From: Cyanobium gracile PCC 6307
Lineage (GTDB): Bacteria > Cyanobacteriota > Cyanobacteriia > PCC-6307 > Cyanobiaceae
Direction: 5' to 3'
DNA: 64,000 nucleotides
NCBI RefSeq assembly: GCF_000316515.1
Contig: NC_019675.1
Location: forward strand, 1,451,964 to 1,515,963
The notes under the pieces are model-generated. The model had not been told where the DNA came from and did not search any database. It saw only the letters and a program-made list of their open reading frames with translations. Numbering within the stretch: the first letter of the stretch is position 1; the number at the start of each line of letters is the position of its first letter. Positions 36,592-46,209 of this stretch are shown here, piece by piece. Position numbers and translations under genes: made by a program.

Positions 36592-38508
36592 GTGGGGGGG
36601 CAGCCATGGCGGGACACGGGGCCCTTGCCCGCCGAGCTGGCGGTGGGCCGGACAGCCGGTGTCGTCGAACCGCGGCTGGACGGGGGGCGCCTGTTCTGGC
36701 TGGAGCAGCGCCCCGACGAGCGGGGACGCACCACCCTGATGGGGCGGGGTGGGACCGACGACGCGGCCGTGGAGCTGACCCCGGGGACCTGGAACCTGCG
36801 CACCCGGGTGCATGAATACGGCGGCGGCGCCTATGCGGTGGCGAGCGATCAGGTGGTGTTCGTCGACGACGGCGACCGCTGCCTGTGGCAGCTCGACCTA
36901 GCCGGCCCCAAAGCAGCCACGGCCGCAGGGGAACCCCGGCGGCTCACCGCCCCGCCCGACCCGGAGCGGCCGCGGGCCTTCGCCGATGGCCTGATCGACG
37001 GGCGGCGCCGGCGCTGGATCGGGGTGATGGAGCAGGACGGCCACGACCGGCTGGTGGCCGTGCCCCTGGCGGGGGGTGAACCGGAGCTGCTGCACCAGCC
37101 GGCCGATTTCTGCGGCTACGCGGTGCTGGCGCCGGACGGCGGCCACCTGGCCTGGGTGAGCTGGGAGCAGCCGTTCATGCCCTGGGAGCGGAGCCAGCTC
37201 TGGCTCGCCGCCATCGACGCCGCCGGGCGACTGGGCCAGGCCCGGCCCATCGCCGGGGCGGCGGCCGTGGATCCCCAGGGGATCTCGGTGTTCCAGCCTC
37301 TCTGGCTCGACGACGGCTCCCTGGTGGTGGCCAACGACCGCAGCGGCTGGTGGAACCTGGAACGGCTGGAGGACGTGGCCGGCCTGGGGGCGGACACCCC
37401 GCCCCACTGGCAGCCGCTGTGCCCCATGGAGGCGGAGTTCGCCACGCCGCAGTGGGTGTGTGGCCTGCGCACCACGGCCTGGGACGGCACGCGGCTGCTG
37501 GCGGCGGTCTGCCGCCAGGGGCGCTGGGAACTGGTGCGGCTGGGGCTCGACGGCGGCCCCTGGGAGGCGATCCCCCTGCCCTTCAGCGACCTGGCGGCCC
37601 TGGGCGCCGAGGCGGGCCGGCTGGTGGCGGTGGCCGCCGCCCCCGCCATCGGCCAGGGGCTGCTGGAGCTGGACACGGCCAGCGGCACCTGGCGGCACAC
37701 GCCGGCCGCCCCGGCGCCGCTGGCGGCCGGGGCGATCAGCCTCCCCGAACCCCTCTGGTTCGATGGCCACGGCGGCGCACCCACCCAGGCCTGGTACTAC
37801 CCGCCCCGGGGCGGGAGCCGGGCCGATGCCCCCCTGCTGGTGAAGGGCCACAGCGGCCCCACCGCCATGGCCGGCACGGGGCTCAACCTGACCATCCAGT
37901 TCTGGACCAGCCGCGGCTGGGGCGTGGTGGACGTCAACTACGGCGGATCCACCGGCTTCGGGCGGGCCTACCGGCAGCGGCTCGACGGCCAGTGGGGCGT
38001 GGTGGACGTCGCCGACTGCGCCGCCGCCGCCAGGGCCGTGGTGGCGGCGGGCCGGGCCGACCCGGCCCGGGTGGCGTTCGAGGGCGGCAGTGCCGGCGGC
38101 TTCTCCGTGCTGGCGGCCCTGTGCTTCACCGACGTATTCACCGCCGGCGCCGTCCGCTACCCGGTGACCCATCCGGAGGCCCTGCTGGCCGTGGAGCATC
38201 GCTTCGAGGCCCGCTACACCGAGACCCTGATCGGCCCCTGGCCCGAGGCCCGGGAGCTCTACGAAGCGCGCTCGCCCCTGCGCCATGCGGACCGGATCAC
38301 GGCACCGGTGCTGTTCTTCCACGGCCTCGACGACCGGGTGGTGCCGGCCCGTCAGAGTGAGCGGATGGTGGATGCGCTCAGGCAACACGGACGGGAGGCA
38401 GAACTGCACCTGATTCCCGGGGAGGGCCACGGCTTCCGTGAGCGCGGGGTGCGTACCGCGGTGCTCGAGGCCACCGAAGCCTTCTTCCGCCGCCAGTTCC
38501 ACCTGTGA
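36592..38508 (+). CDS. S9-family serine peptidase (dipeptidyl/acylaminoacyl type)
   Basis: A 638-residue prolyl-oligopeptidase-fold enzyme with an N-terminal beta-propeller (about 20-370) and a C-terminal alpha/beta-hydrolase domain. The nucleophile is S500 (EGGSAGGFSVLAA), the acid is in GLDDRVV (about 580) and the base is H613 (GEGHGF). There is no signal peptide, so it likely trims peptides in the cytosol. The start is GTG at 36592 with a GGAGG ribosome-binding site just upstream (36582-36586). Its stop overlaps the next gene as GTGA. Confidence 0.9.
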   Translation: MGGQPWRDTGPLPAELAVGRTAGVVEPRLDGGRLFWLEQRPDERGRTTLMGRGGTDDAAVELTPGTWNLRTRVHEYGGGAYAVASDQVVFVDDGDRCLWQLDLAGPKAATAAGEPRRLTAPPDPERPRAFADGLIDGRRRRWIGVMEQDGHDRLVAVPLAGGEPELLHQPADFCGYAVLAPDGGHLAWVSWEQPFMPWERSQLWLAAIDAAGRLGQARPIAGAAAVDPQGISVFQPLWLDDGSLVVANDRSGWWNLERLEDVAGLGADTPPHWQPLCPMEAEFATPQWVCGLRTTAWDGTRLLAAVCRQGRWELVRLGLDGGPWEAIPLPFSDLAALGAEAGRLVAVAAAPAIGQGLLELDTASGTWRHTPAAPAPLAAGAISLPEPLWFDGHGGAPTQAWYYPPRGGSRADAPLLVKGHSGPTAMAGTGLNLTIQFWTSRGWGVVDVNYGGSTGFGRAYRQRLDGQWGVVDVADCAAAARAVVAAGRADPARVAFEGGSAGGFSVLAALCFTDVFTAGAVRYPVTHPEALLAVEHRFEARYTETLIGPWPEARELYEARSPLRHADRITAPVLFFHGLDDRVVPARQSERMVDALRQHGREAELHLIPGEGHGFRERGVRTAVLEATEAFFRRQFHL

Positions 38509-39929
38509 TCGCATCGCTGGTGCCGGGGGTGGTGGATCGGGTGGAGTGGCTGGCGCTGGCCCTGGCCGCCCTGACCGTGCTGCTGCTGATCGGCGCCGGC
38601 ATCGGCGGCCTGCTGGGCATGAAGCGCTGGGGGCTGCCGGAGGCCCTGCTGGCGGGCGGCCTGGGGCTGGTGGTGGCCCCGGCCGGGCTGCTGCCCCTGC
38701 TGCCGCAGCGGGTCATCGACCTCTGGGACCAGCTGCCCCTGCCCCTGCTCACCTTGGTGTTCGCCACCCTGCTGCTGGGCAAGCCGCTGCCGAAGCTGGG
38801 GGGCCTGTGGCGCCCGCTCTCGGCCCAGGTGCTGCTCGCCCTCACCCTGGCCTTCGGCCAGTTCCTGGTGGGGGGCCTGGCGGTGCTGCTGGTGCTGCAG
38901 CCCTGGCTGGGGGTGAGCCCGGTGATGGCCTGCCTGATCGAGGTGGCCTACGAGGGCGGGCACGGCTCCGCCGCCGCCATGGGTCCCACCTACGAGCGGC
39001 TGGGGCTGGAGGGGGCCCAGGCCCTGGGGCTGGCCATGGCCACCGTCGGGCTGCTGGTGTCGACGGTGGTGGGCGGCCTGCTGGTGGTGCTGGCCCGGAC
39101 CCGGCGCTGGCTGATGTTCCCGGACGCGCTGCCGATCGAGGCGGCGATGGCGATCGTCGAAGGGGAGACCCCGCCGCTGCAGGAGGTGCCGATGGATCTG
39201 CCCCTGGAGGCGGGCACCGTGGAGGTGCCGGCGCTGTGGCGGCAGCTGGCCGACTGGGCCGTGAACCTGGGCCTGGCGGGGGTGGCGGTGCTGTTCGGCT
39301 GCGGGGCGCTGGCGGCCCTGCGTTTCGTCGCCGACGCCAGTGGCGGAGTCTTCGCCATGGTGATCGATGCGCTGCCCGTGTTCCCCCTGGCCCTGGTGGG
39401 CTCCCTGCTGGTGCGCCTAATCCTGGAGAAGAGTGGCCAGACCCAGTGGGTCTCGACCGCCATCCAGGGGCGGACCGGCACGATCTCCGCCGATCTGCTG
39501 ATCACCGCCGCCACCGCCTGCCTGGATCTGAGCCTGCTGGCCCATGACTGGATCCCCCTGACGGTGCTGGCGCTGGTGGGCCTGCTGTGGAACCTGGGGG
39601 TGATCCTGCTGCTGGCGCCGCGGATCCTGCCGCCCGACTGGTTCGAGCGGGCGATCATCGAATTCGGCCAGGCCACCGGGGTGGCCGCCAGCGGCCTGCT
39701 GCTGCTGCGCATGGCCGACCCGGGCGACCGCAGCCAGGCGGTGACGGCCTTTTCGATCAAGCAGCTGCTGCTCCAGCCCCTGCTGGCCGGCGGCGTGATC
39801 ACCGTGGTGGCCCCGCTGGTGGTGGATGGCTGGGGGCTGCCGGCCTGGACCGGCCTCTGCCTGGGCCTGGTGGTGCTCTGGAGCGGGCTGGGGCTGTGGC
39901 TGGCGGCGCGGGCGAAGGCAACGGCCTGA
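38505..39929 (+). CDS. GltS-like sodium/glutamate symporter
   Basis: A 474-residue carrier with about ten to twelve membrane helices. The GltS-type motif is LIEVAYEGGHGSAAAMGPTY (about 145-164), repeated in weaker form in the second half (GRTGTISADLLI). GltS imports glutamate with sodium. A hydrophilic loop (about 205-245) joins the two halves. The GTG start overlaps the S9 peptidase stop, so peptide breakdown and amino-acid transport may be linked. The exact substrate is not shown. Confidence 0.82.
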   Translation: MIASLVPGVVDRVEWLALALAALTVLLLIGAGIGGLLGMKRWGLPEALLAGGLGLVVAPAGLLPLLPQRVIDLWDQLPLPLLTLVFATLLLGKPLPKLGGLWRPLSAQVLLALTLAFGQFLVGGLAVLLVLQPWLGVSPVMACLIEVAYEGGHGSAAAMGPTYERLGLEGAQALGLAMATVGLLVSTVVGGLLVVLARTRRWLMFPDALPIEAAMAIVEGETPPLQEVPMDLPLEAGTVEVPALWRQLADWAVNLGLAGVAVLFGCGALAALRFVADASGGVFAMVIDALPVFPLALVGSLLVRLILEKSGQTQWVSTAIQGRTGTISADLLITAATACLDLSLLAHDWIPLTVLALVGLLWNLGVILLLAPRILPPDWFERAIIEFGQATGVAASGLLLLRMADPGDRSQAVTAFSIKQLLLQPLLAGGVITVVAPLVVDGWGLPAWTGLCLGLVVLWSGLGLWLAARAKATA

Positions 39930-40208
39930 GCCGCCAGCCGGTTCCGGTCCGAAGGCGGCGATGGGGGGTCTCCGATCGGCCATCGCTGAGAGGATTCGCC
40001 CCGGATCCCCCCACCTGCACGGGCGTGCATCTGGTCGGCGAAGCCTTCCGCTCAGCGGTGGTGCCACCAGTTGTCATCCATGGTCTGGTGCACTCCGGAT
40101 CGCGCTGGCCGGCATTGATGGAGATCAGGTGGCTGCCTTTCAAGGCACGGTTGTTGATGTGATCCCAGGCCGGCTACCAGTGGCCATCGCCGTGTCGATG
40201 GTCCTGGC

Positions 40209-40538
40209 TCAGCCCATTCCGGCCTTGTCCTTGACGTCTTCGACGGCATTGCGAACTTTGGCCTCGACCTGCTTCGCCTTGCCGGCAAGCTGATCGCCCT
40301 TATTCCCTGTGACGTTGCCGATGGATTCCTGGGTCTTGCCCTCAAAGTCCCTGGCGCCAGCCTTGACGCGGCCAGCCGTGGCGGCCAGAGGCAAGGGGGG
40401 AGAGATCGAGAGGTGGAAGGCTCCTGAGGCCTGGGCGGGAGTGCTCAAGGCCGGTGTGGCGATCAACACCAGCAGGCTGAAGGCCAGGCCAAGGCAAGTG
40501 GAGGCCAGCTGGCGCAGATAACGAAGGTGGTGAGTCAT
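40209..40538 (-). CDS. CsbD-family protein with N-terminal signal or anchor
   Basis: A 109-residue protein. A hydrophobic segment near the start (LASTCLGLAFSLLVLIATPA, 12-31) precedes a CsbD-type helix pair (KAGARDFEGKTQESIGNVTG, then AGKAKQVEAKVRNAVEDVKD). CsbD proteins are general-stress proteins, and exported forms occur in cyanobacteria. It stands upstream of a 280-bp gap to the GltS-like gene and in a cluster with a DUF1328 and a second CsbD gene. Confidence 0.8.
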   Translation of the reverse strand: MTHHLRYLRQLASTCLGLAFSLLVLIATPALSTPAQASGAFHLSISPPLPLAATAGRVKAGARDFEGKTQESIGNVTGNKGDQLAGKAKQVEAKVRNAVEDVKDKAGMG

Positions 40539-40695
40539 GGTGGCGATGGCGAGGGGATGGCGAAGGGGAAACAAGGTGTGGCGAGAAAGATCTGTTGCGG
40601 CCCATGCCTGATGCCCCAAGGCTGCTCAGACATCAGTGATCAGGGACAGCGATCACGACACTCTGATCAGATCATCGAGGCTCTGGCAGAGCGAT

Positions 40696-40860
40696 TCACA
40701 GCACCTTGCCCCGTCCGGTTATGAAAGAAACCAAGGCAAGCACGAGAAAGACAACAAACAGAATCTGGGCGATGCTCGCAGCCGATCCGGCGATGCCACT
40801 GAAGCCGAGGAAGGCAGCGACAATCGCAATGATGAAAAAAGTAATGGCGTAGTTCAGCAT
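40696..40860 (-). CDS. DUF1328/YtjA small membrane protein
   Basis: A 54-residue protein with two membrane helices ([20 protein letters not shown] and [20 protein letters not shown]) separated by SGIAGSA, ending TGRGKVL. This is the YtjA/DUF1328 pattern, often induced by osmotic or envelope stress. It is read from ATG at 40860 to the stop at 40696. Ten bases separate its start from the stop of the second CsbD gene, so they may form a unit. Confidence 0.88.
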   Translation of the reverse strand: MLNYAITFFIIAIVAAFLGFSGIAGSAASIAQILFVVFLVLALVSFITGRGKVL

Positions 40861-40870
40861 GACAGAGCTC

Positions 40871-41056
40871 CTAAGGGGTGTTAATCAACTCGTTAATCTC
40901 CTGTTGACTCTTGCCGAGTTTCTGCTGCAAATGACCGAGCAGCTCCTCTTCCTGACCTTCGGCGAAGTCCAGGTCATTATCGGTGAGCTCCGCGAACTTC
41001 TGCCTGAGCTTGCCTTTCAACTCATGCCATTCACCTTTGAACTGGAGCTTATTCAT
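40871..41056 (-). CDS. Cytosolic CsbD-family stress protein
   Basis: A 61-residue hydrophilic helix-rich protein: [20 protein letters not shown], then [20 protein letters not shown] and the end INELINTP. This is the compact YjbJ/CsbD form without signal peptide. It lies just upstream of the DUF1328 gene on the minus strand. The local composition is less GC-rich than most of the window. Confidence 0.85.
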   Translation of the reverse strand: MNKLQFKGEWHELKGKLRQKFAELTDNDLDFAEGQEEELLGHLQQKLGKSQQEINELINTP

Positions 41057-41359
41057 GATCAGGTCCGCAAGGGTGTTGGATCGATGCCAGAGCGCGTGGA
41101 GCGGCCGGATCGCTGCGAGTGCATGTCCTTTCGCTTGTGATGGCGTAGCTCTTCCCTTTCACTATGGGGCTGAAGCTGGTATGTGATTGACGTAGATGTG
41201 CTTCATATCAACGGCACCACCAAGGCCAACCATTGCTAGCTGGCTCCGTTCTGTGGAAATGATTGGGGGGGGGTTGACTCTGGGTGGGCCATGGCACCTG
41301 CCCGGCGACTGCCAAAGCGCATGCTGACCTTGCCGTCAGCATCGGCAAGCGTTGGGTTC
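41057..41359. other. Intergenic stretch with a homopolymer G run
   Basis: About 300 bp between the CsbD gene and the reductase-like gene. No plausible gene, RNA or repeat is visible on either strand. A run of nine G residues at about 41265-41273 may vary in length between cells or reads. Confidence 0.5.
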
Positions 41360-41974
41360 TCATAACGTGAACCCTGACCCATTGGGCGGTGTCGAACCCC
41401 CTGCCATCCCGATCCAGTCTCCAGGGTGCGGCACCTGATCGTGGAGTTCGGCAAAGGCCTCACCCAAGGCCTGCACCGATCTCAGCCTCAGGGGCGGGAA
41501 GGCGATCAACCTGGGAAGCAGCGGCAATCCCTGGCCCAATGTCACGGAGGCCACCTGAATGATCAGCTCATCCAGCAGGTCAGGATCGAAGGACTGACCC
41601 GCCAACTCGCCCCCTCCGGCAATCCAGAAGTTCTTTCCCTTCGCAGCCGCTGCCATCTGCTGATGCACAGGCGTGACCGCACCCTGCACGAAGCGCAGGT
41701 CCGCGTCCCGCACGGCATCAAGCTTGCGGCCCGAGAATATCCCTGTGGGCTGGGTGTAGAGCCAGGCCTTCTCGTCCGGCGTTCCCCCCTTGATGTAATG
41801 ATCCAGGAGCCACTGATTGGTGGATGAGCCCATGGCAATCGCCCCAATGTCAGCCAGGAAGTTTTTGTAGCCTGGACCCTCGGCTTCACCGAACTGAAGC
41901 AGCCAGTCCAGGGAGTTGTCCGTGGTAGCGAGGAAGCCATCCAGGCTGGATGCGGAATACGATTGATTTTTCAA
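41360..41974 (-). CDS. RibD/DHFR-like reductase
   Basis: A protein of about 204 residues of the dihydrofolate-reductase superfamily (RibD C-terminal type). It shows SASSLDGFLATTDNSLDWLL, a middle segment AMGSSTNQWLLDHYIKGGTP, and IWIAGGG-like NFWIAGGGELAGQSFDPDLL with LLDELIIQVASVTLGQGLPL. Such proteins bind NADPH; the substrate is unknown. The start is proposed as TTG at 41974 because the family begins just before the SASSLDGF motif. An ATG at 42073 would add unrelated residues. Confidence 0.7.
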   Translation of the reverse strand: MKNQSYSASSLDGFLATTDNSLDWLLQFGEAEGPGYKNFLADIGAIAMGSSTNQWLLDHYIKGGTPDEKAWLYTQPTGIFSGRKLDAVRDADLRFVQGAVTPVHQQMAAAAKGKNFWIAGGGELAGQSFDPDLLDELIIQVASVTLGQGLPLLPRLIAFPPLRLRSVQALGEAFAELHDQVPHPGDWIGMAGGSTPPNGSGFTL

Positions 41975-42531
41975 TGTCGTTGGCAAAAATGTGTGGTTGA
42001 CAAAAGGCGCTATCGCTTGCACTTTGTTGCATCCCATAACGCCTGGACGCCTGGGATCACAACAGGCCAGCATCTGATTCGCCGTGGCTCTGCGATTGAT
42101 CGCAATGTCATTAGCCTTATTCCAGCCAGAGCGGCTGGAACCGAACCATGGTGTTACGGGACCATCACGGCATTCCTGCCCAAGGTGTTGGCCCCGCTTT
42201 GCGCATTCATGAGATCAACGGCGTCCTGGGTTCACTGTCCGAATGGAAAGTGATCCGTGGTGATCATGGGCAAGAGGTCTGGACGTTCTTGCTGGACGAA
42301 CGCGGTCAGAGGGTCAGGGCCCATGACGAAACCCACCAGGGCCGAGCGGGTGCAGCGGTTCTTCGCCGATCCGGGCCCCGGCCGGATCACGGGGGCCGCT
42401 GATGACGACCCCTGGGGCCTCTCCACTGATTCGGTGACTGAAGCCGCCTTTCTGCCCCCCCGATTCAGGAGCCCACGGCCACGATCCCTGACAGCCACGA
42501 GTCGCGCCGCGAGGTGCGCCGCGAGGCGCGC
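41975..42531. other. Low-information intergenic stretch
   Basis: About 560 bp between the reductase-like gene and the aldolase/dehydrogenase gene, both on the minus strand. Short frames exist on both strands (for example 42148-42402 plus and 42232-42498 minus), but none has a recognisable domain or clear start signal. The left part is noticeably AT-richer than the rest. It may hold decayed coding sequence. Confidence 0.4.
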
Positions 42532-44643
42532 CTATCGCACCATCGCGGCCACGTTCCCGCCATCGACGGTGAGCACGGCGCCGGTGGTGCGCTCCATGCG
42601 GGCCAGGGCCACGAAGGCGTCGGCCACGTCGCTGGCGCGCACCTCGGCTCCCAGCAGGTTGCCGGCCATGTAAAGCTCCTCGCTGAGGCCGCGGGCGGCG
42701 GAGCGCTCCCGGATCATGGTGTCGTCGAGCAGACCGGAGCGGATGCGGTCGGCGTTGATGGCATTCACCCGCACGGCCGCCTCGCCTTCCTCAAGGGCGT
42801 ACTGGCGCACCAGGGCCAGCAGGGCCGCCTTGCTGATGCCGTAGGCGCCGAAGTTGGGCCCGGGATTGAGGGCCTGCTTGCTGACGTTGAACAGCAGCTG
42901 GCCCCCCAGCACCGGGCGACCGCCGTCCTGGGAACGGTCCTGGGCACGGAACACCGCCAGGGCCGCCTGGGCCACGCTCTGGTGGGCGAAGAAGTTGAGT
43001 TCGAAGCTGGCCCGCAGGTCGGCGTCGGCCAGGGTGGCCATCGGGCCGGTCCAGGCGGCGCCGGCATTGCTCACCACGATGTCGAGGCCGCCGAAGTGGG
43101 CCGCCACCGCATCGATCGCCGCGCGGACCTGGGCCGGGTCGGTGACATCGCAGGCCGCGGCGAGGGCCCGCTTGCCGCAGGCGGCGGCCACCTCCGCCGC
43201 GGCCTCCTGCTCCAGATCAAGCACGGCCACCTCGGCGCCGGCGGCGGCGAAGGCCCGGGCGGTGGCGGCACCGATGGCACCGGCGCCGCCGGTGACCAGC
43301 ACCACCCGGCGTGCCAGGGGCTTCTCGGCCGCCTTGCCGAGCTTGGCCTGCTCCAGGCTCCAGTACTCCATGGCGAAGGTGTCGGTCTCGCCCACGGGCG
43401 CGAAGCGGCCGATGGCCTCGGCCGCCAGCAGGGTCTGGGCCCAGGCCTCGGCGATGTCGGCCACGGTCGCCGCCTCGGCGGCCGACTTGCCGATCCCCAC
43501 CAGCCCCAGGCCAGGGATCGCCGCCACCCGCGGCAAGGGATCAAGCGCCTTCTTCACGCCCCCGGCAGCCGCGTTCTGGCGCTGGAAGTAGGCGCGGTAC
43601 TCGGTGGCATAGGCCTCCAGGGCCTGCTCAAGGGAGCGGCCCCAGGCGGCCAGGGCCGGGCCGTCGCCACCGGGCGGCAGCGTCGGCAGCACCAGGGGCT
43701 GGGCCTTCGTGCGGATCACGTGGTCGGGGGTGGCGACGCCGCGGCCGGCCCAATCCGGCAACCGGGCGTCATCGCTGATGGCGCGGGCCAGGGGGGTGTC
43801 GCGCAGCGCCAGGATCCAGTGGGCACGGACGCCGGCGGCGACGGCGGCCCGGCCCAGGGCGCCCCGCAGCACCGGCAGCACCGCCGCCGCAGGGGCCGGG
43901 CGCTCCGGCACGGTCACGGCGTGGATCGAGCGCTCGCCCCGGGCCAGGCGCTCCTCGGCCCGCCGCACCAGGTCGATCATCCGGTCGTAGCTCTGCTCGG
44001 CCGTCGCCCCGAAGGAGAACAGGCCGTGCTGCAGCAGCACCATGCCCTCCGGTTCGCGGCCGCCGGCCGCCGCGGCCTCGTAGGCCAGGGCCGCCGCCTT
44101 GGCCAGGGCGAAACCGGGCATGACGTAGGGCACCAGGGCCACCCGATCGCCGTACACCTCGCGGCACACCTCGGCCGCATCGGGCTGGTCGGCCAGGGCC
44201 AGCAGGGCGATCGAGTGGGTGTGGTCGACGAAGGTGTGGGGCAGGAAGGCGTGCAGCAGCGCCTCCACCGAGGGGTTGGGGGCGGCCGGATCGATCAGGT
44301 TCTGGCGCTGGGCCGCCACCATCGCCTCATCGCTGAGGGCGTCGAGGGCCCGCAGGGCCTGGAGGGGCTCCAGCCGCACCGCCGGATGGCCCGGCGGCTC
44401 GATCGTGCCCAGGTCCCAGCCCGATCCCTTGACGCACAACACCCGGATCGGCTCGCCCAGCAGCCCGTGCACGGTGGTCTTCACCGAGGTGTTGCCACCG
44501 CCGTGCAGCACCAGCTCGGGGTCGGCCCCCAGCAGCCGGGCCGAGTAGGTGCGCAGGGCCAGGTCTTCGTTCACCCCTTGCGCGCCGTAGCGGGCGATCG
44601 CTTCGCGGGCGGCGGCATCCGACCAGCGATGTTGCACGGCCAT
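42532..44643 (-). CDS. Bifunctional class II aldolase/short-chain dehydrogenase
   Basis: A 703-residue fusion. The N-terminal aldolase part (about 1-330) has the class II motif LVLHGGGNTSVKTTVHGLLG and zinc ligands in HTFVDHTHSIALLALAD and GMVLLQHGLFSFG. The C-terminal part (about 430-703) is a short-chain dehydrogenase with the NAD motif VTGGAGAIGAATARAFAAAG and active site NVSKQALNPGPNFGAYGISK. The annotated relatives are rhamnulose-1-phosphate aldolase/alcohol dehydrogenases, suggesting deoxysugar breakdown to lactaldehyde products. The catalytic Ser-Tyr-Lys is in FNVSKQ and GAYGISK. Start ATG at 44643 is preferred over 44958. Confidence 0.88.
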   Translation of the reverse strand: MAVQHRWSDAAAREAIARYGAQGVNEDLALRTYSARLLGADPELVLHGGGNTSVKTTVHGLLGEPIRVLCVKGSGWDLGTIEPPGHPAVRLEPLQALRALDALSDEAMVAAQRQNLIDPAAPNPSVEALLHAFLPHTFVDHTHSIALLALADQPDAAEVCREVYGDRVALVPYVMPGFALAKAAALAYEAAAAGGREPEGMVLLQHGLFSFGATAEQSYDRMIDLVRRAEERLARGERSIHAVTVPERPAPAAAVLPVLRGALGRAAVAAGVRAHWILALRDTPLARAISDDARLPDWAGRGVATPDHVIRTKAQPLVLPTLPPGGDGPALAAWGRSLEQALEAYATEYRAYFQRQNAAAGGVKKALDPLPRVAAIPGLGLVGIGKSAAEAATVADIAEAWAQTLLAAEAIGRFAPVGETDTFAMEYWSLEQAKLGKAAEKPLARRVVLVTGGAGAIGAATARAFAAAGAEVAVLDLEQEAAAEVAAACGKRALAAACDVTDPAQVRAAIDAVAAHFGGLDIVVSNAGAAWTGPMATLADADLRASFELNFFAHQSVAQAALAVFRAQDRSQDGGRPVLGGQLLFNVSKQALNPGPNFGAYGISKAALLALVRQYALEEGEAAVRVNAINADRIRSGLLDDTMIRERSAARGLSEELYMAGNLLGAEVRASDVADAFVALARMERTTGAVLTVDGGNVAAMVR

Positions 44644-44701
44644 GGGGCGAAACGGGGACTCTGGGGGGAGACTACGGGGAGCGATCCTCCAGGGGCTGCC
44701 C

Positions 44702-45166
44702 GTGTCCATCCGCTGCCGCCGCGAGGTCTTGACGCCGTGGGCCTGCCTGGCGCGCTCGCCGCTGGTGCTGCCCCTGCTGCTGGCGATGGAGGTGGCGGTG
44801 GGCGGCGGGTTGGCGGCCCCCGCCCGGGCCCAGGCGATCCCGCCCCAGATCCCCCGCGACGGCTGGAAGGACTGCGAATACAACGACAAGCCCCTGGCCT
44901 GCGTCGATGAGCAGGTCCCCGGGGGCCTGAAGATCCGATGGAAGGACGGCCAGTCCATGACCTACCGGGAGGTGTCGGGCAAGGGCAAGGACGCCAGCGG
45001 CAGCGACCGGCTGCGCGACCGGCTGGGGGGCCTCTGGCGGCGGGAGCTGTTCGTGCAGGGCAACATCACCCTCACCAACGAGGCCAACGGCAACCGGATC
45101 TTCGTGCCGCTGCGCTTCCCCTGCAAACCGCCCCTGAAGGGGGAGGTGGGCTACTGCCGCTACTGA
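44702..45166 (+). CDS. Secreted hypothetical protein
   Basis: A 154-residue protein read from GTG at 44702. A signal peptide (about 1-43) ends near APARAQA. The mature part has no membrane segment and carries four cysteines, in KDCEYNDKPLACVDEQVPGG and in FPCKPPLKGEVGYCRY, probably forming two disulfides. I do not recognise the family. It starts 58 bp from the divergent aldolase/dehydrogenase gene and precedes the oxidoreductase by 14 bp, so both may be cotranscribed. Confidence 0.6.
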   Translation: MSIRCRREVLTPWACLARSPLVLPLLLAMEVAVGGGLAAPARAQAIPPQIPRDGWKDCEYNDKPLACVDEQVPGGLKIRWKDGQSMTYREVSGKGKDASGSDRLRDRLGGLWRRELFVQGNITLTNEANGNRIFVPLRFPCKPPLKGEVGYCRY

Positions 45167-45180
45167 CTCAGCCGCCCGCC

Positions 45181-46200
45181 ATGAGAGCGATCCTCGCCAC
45201 CCCTGCCCTGGTGGACACGGAGCTGCCGGAGCCCGTCCCGGGCCCCCACGACCTGCTGGTGCGGATCGAGGCGGTGGCGGTGAACCCGATCGACACCAAG
45301 CTGCGGGCCGCCGTGCGCGAAGGGGATCCACCCCGGCAGCTGGGCTGGGACGCCGCCGGGGTGGTGGCGGCGGTGGGGGAGCGGGTGGGCCGCTTCCGGG
45401 TGGGGGAGGCAGTGATATTCGCGGGCGACGCGGGACGGGCCGGCTGCAACGCCGAGGCCGTGCTGGTGGACGAGCGGCTGGTGGGCCACAGGCCGGCGCG
45501 GCTCTCCTGGGCCGAGGCGGCCGTCGTGCCGCTGACGGGGCTGACGGCCTGGGAGGCCCTGTTCGAGCGGCTTGGGCTCGATCCGGATGCTGGTGCGGAC
45601 GTGGGTGCTGCCGGTGGCGGGAGCAGCAAGGGGCCCAGCCTGCTGATCCTCGGCGGCGCCGGCGGGGTGGGCTCGATCGCCATCCAGCTGGCCCGCCGGG
45701 CCGGGGCCGCGGTGATCGCCAGCGCCTCGCGCCCCGAAAGTGCCGCCTGGGTGCGGGAGCTGGGGGCCGACCACGTCGTCGACCACCGCCGGCCTCTGGC
45801 CCCCCAGCTGGCGGCCCTGGGGTTCGAGACGGTAGATCGGATCGCCAACTTCAGCGACACCGACGCCTACTGGGAGGTGATGGCCGGGCTCATCGCCCCG
45901 CTGGGGTCGATCGTGGCGATCGTGGGCAACCGCCGCCCCCTCGACCTCAACCTGCTCAAGGCCAAGAGCGTGACGTTCGCCTGGGAGTTCATGTTCAGCC
46001 GCTCCCAGTTCCAGACCGCCGACATGGGGCTGCAGGGGGAGATCCTGGATCACCTCGCCGAGCTGTTCGAGCGGGGGGAGCTGCGCCCCACCCTGGGCCG
46101 CACCCTCAGCCCCATCAACGCCGCCAACCTGGAGATCGCCCACGCCCAGCTGGCCTCCGGGAGCACGATCGGCAAGATCGCCCTGGTGGGCTGGGGCTGA
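45181..46200 (+). CDS. Zinc-type alcohol dehydrogenase-like/quinone oxidoreductase
   Basis: A 339-residue medium-chain oxidoreductase of the zeta-crystallin/ZADH group. It has PVPGPHDLLVRIEAVAVNPI, the NADP-binding GGAGGVGSIAIQLARRAGA motif (about 158-176), and a C-terminal ELRPTLGRTLSPINAANLEI end. The catalytic zinc cysteine and histidine of true alcohol dehydrogenases are absent. Reduction of quinones or enals with NADPH is the likely activity. Confidence 0.88.
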   Translation: MRAILATPALVDTELPEPVPGPHDLLVRIEAVAVNPIDTKLRAAVREGDPPRQLGWDAAGVVAAVGERVGRFRVGEAVIFAGDAGRAGCNAEAVLVDERLVGHRPARLSWAEAAVVPLTGLTAWEALFERLGLDPDAGADVGAAGGGSSKGPSLLILGGAGGVGSIAIQLARRAGAAVIASASRPESAAWVRELGADHVVDHRRPLAPQLAALGFETVDRIANFSDTDAYWEVMAGLIAPLGSIVAIVGNRRPLDLNLLKAKSVTFAWEFMFSRSQFQTADMGLQGEILDHLAELFERGELRPTLGRTLSPINAANLEIAHAQLASGSTIGKIALVGWG

Positions 46201-46209
46201 CGCCGGGCC

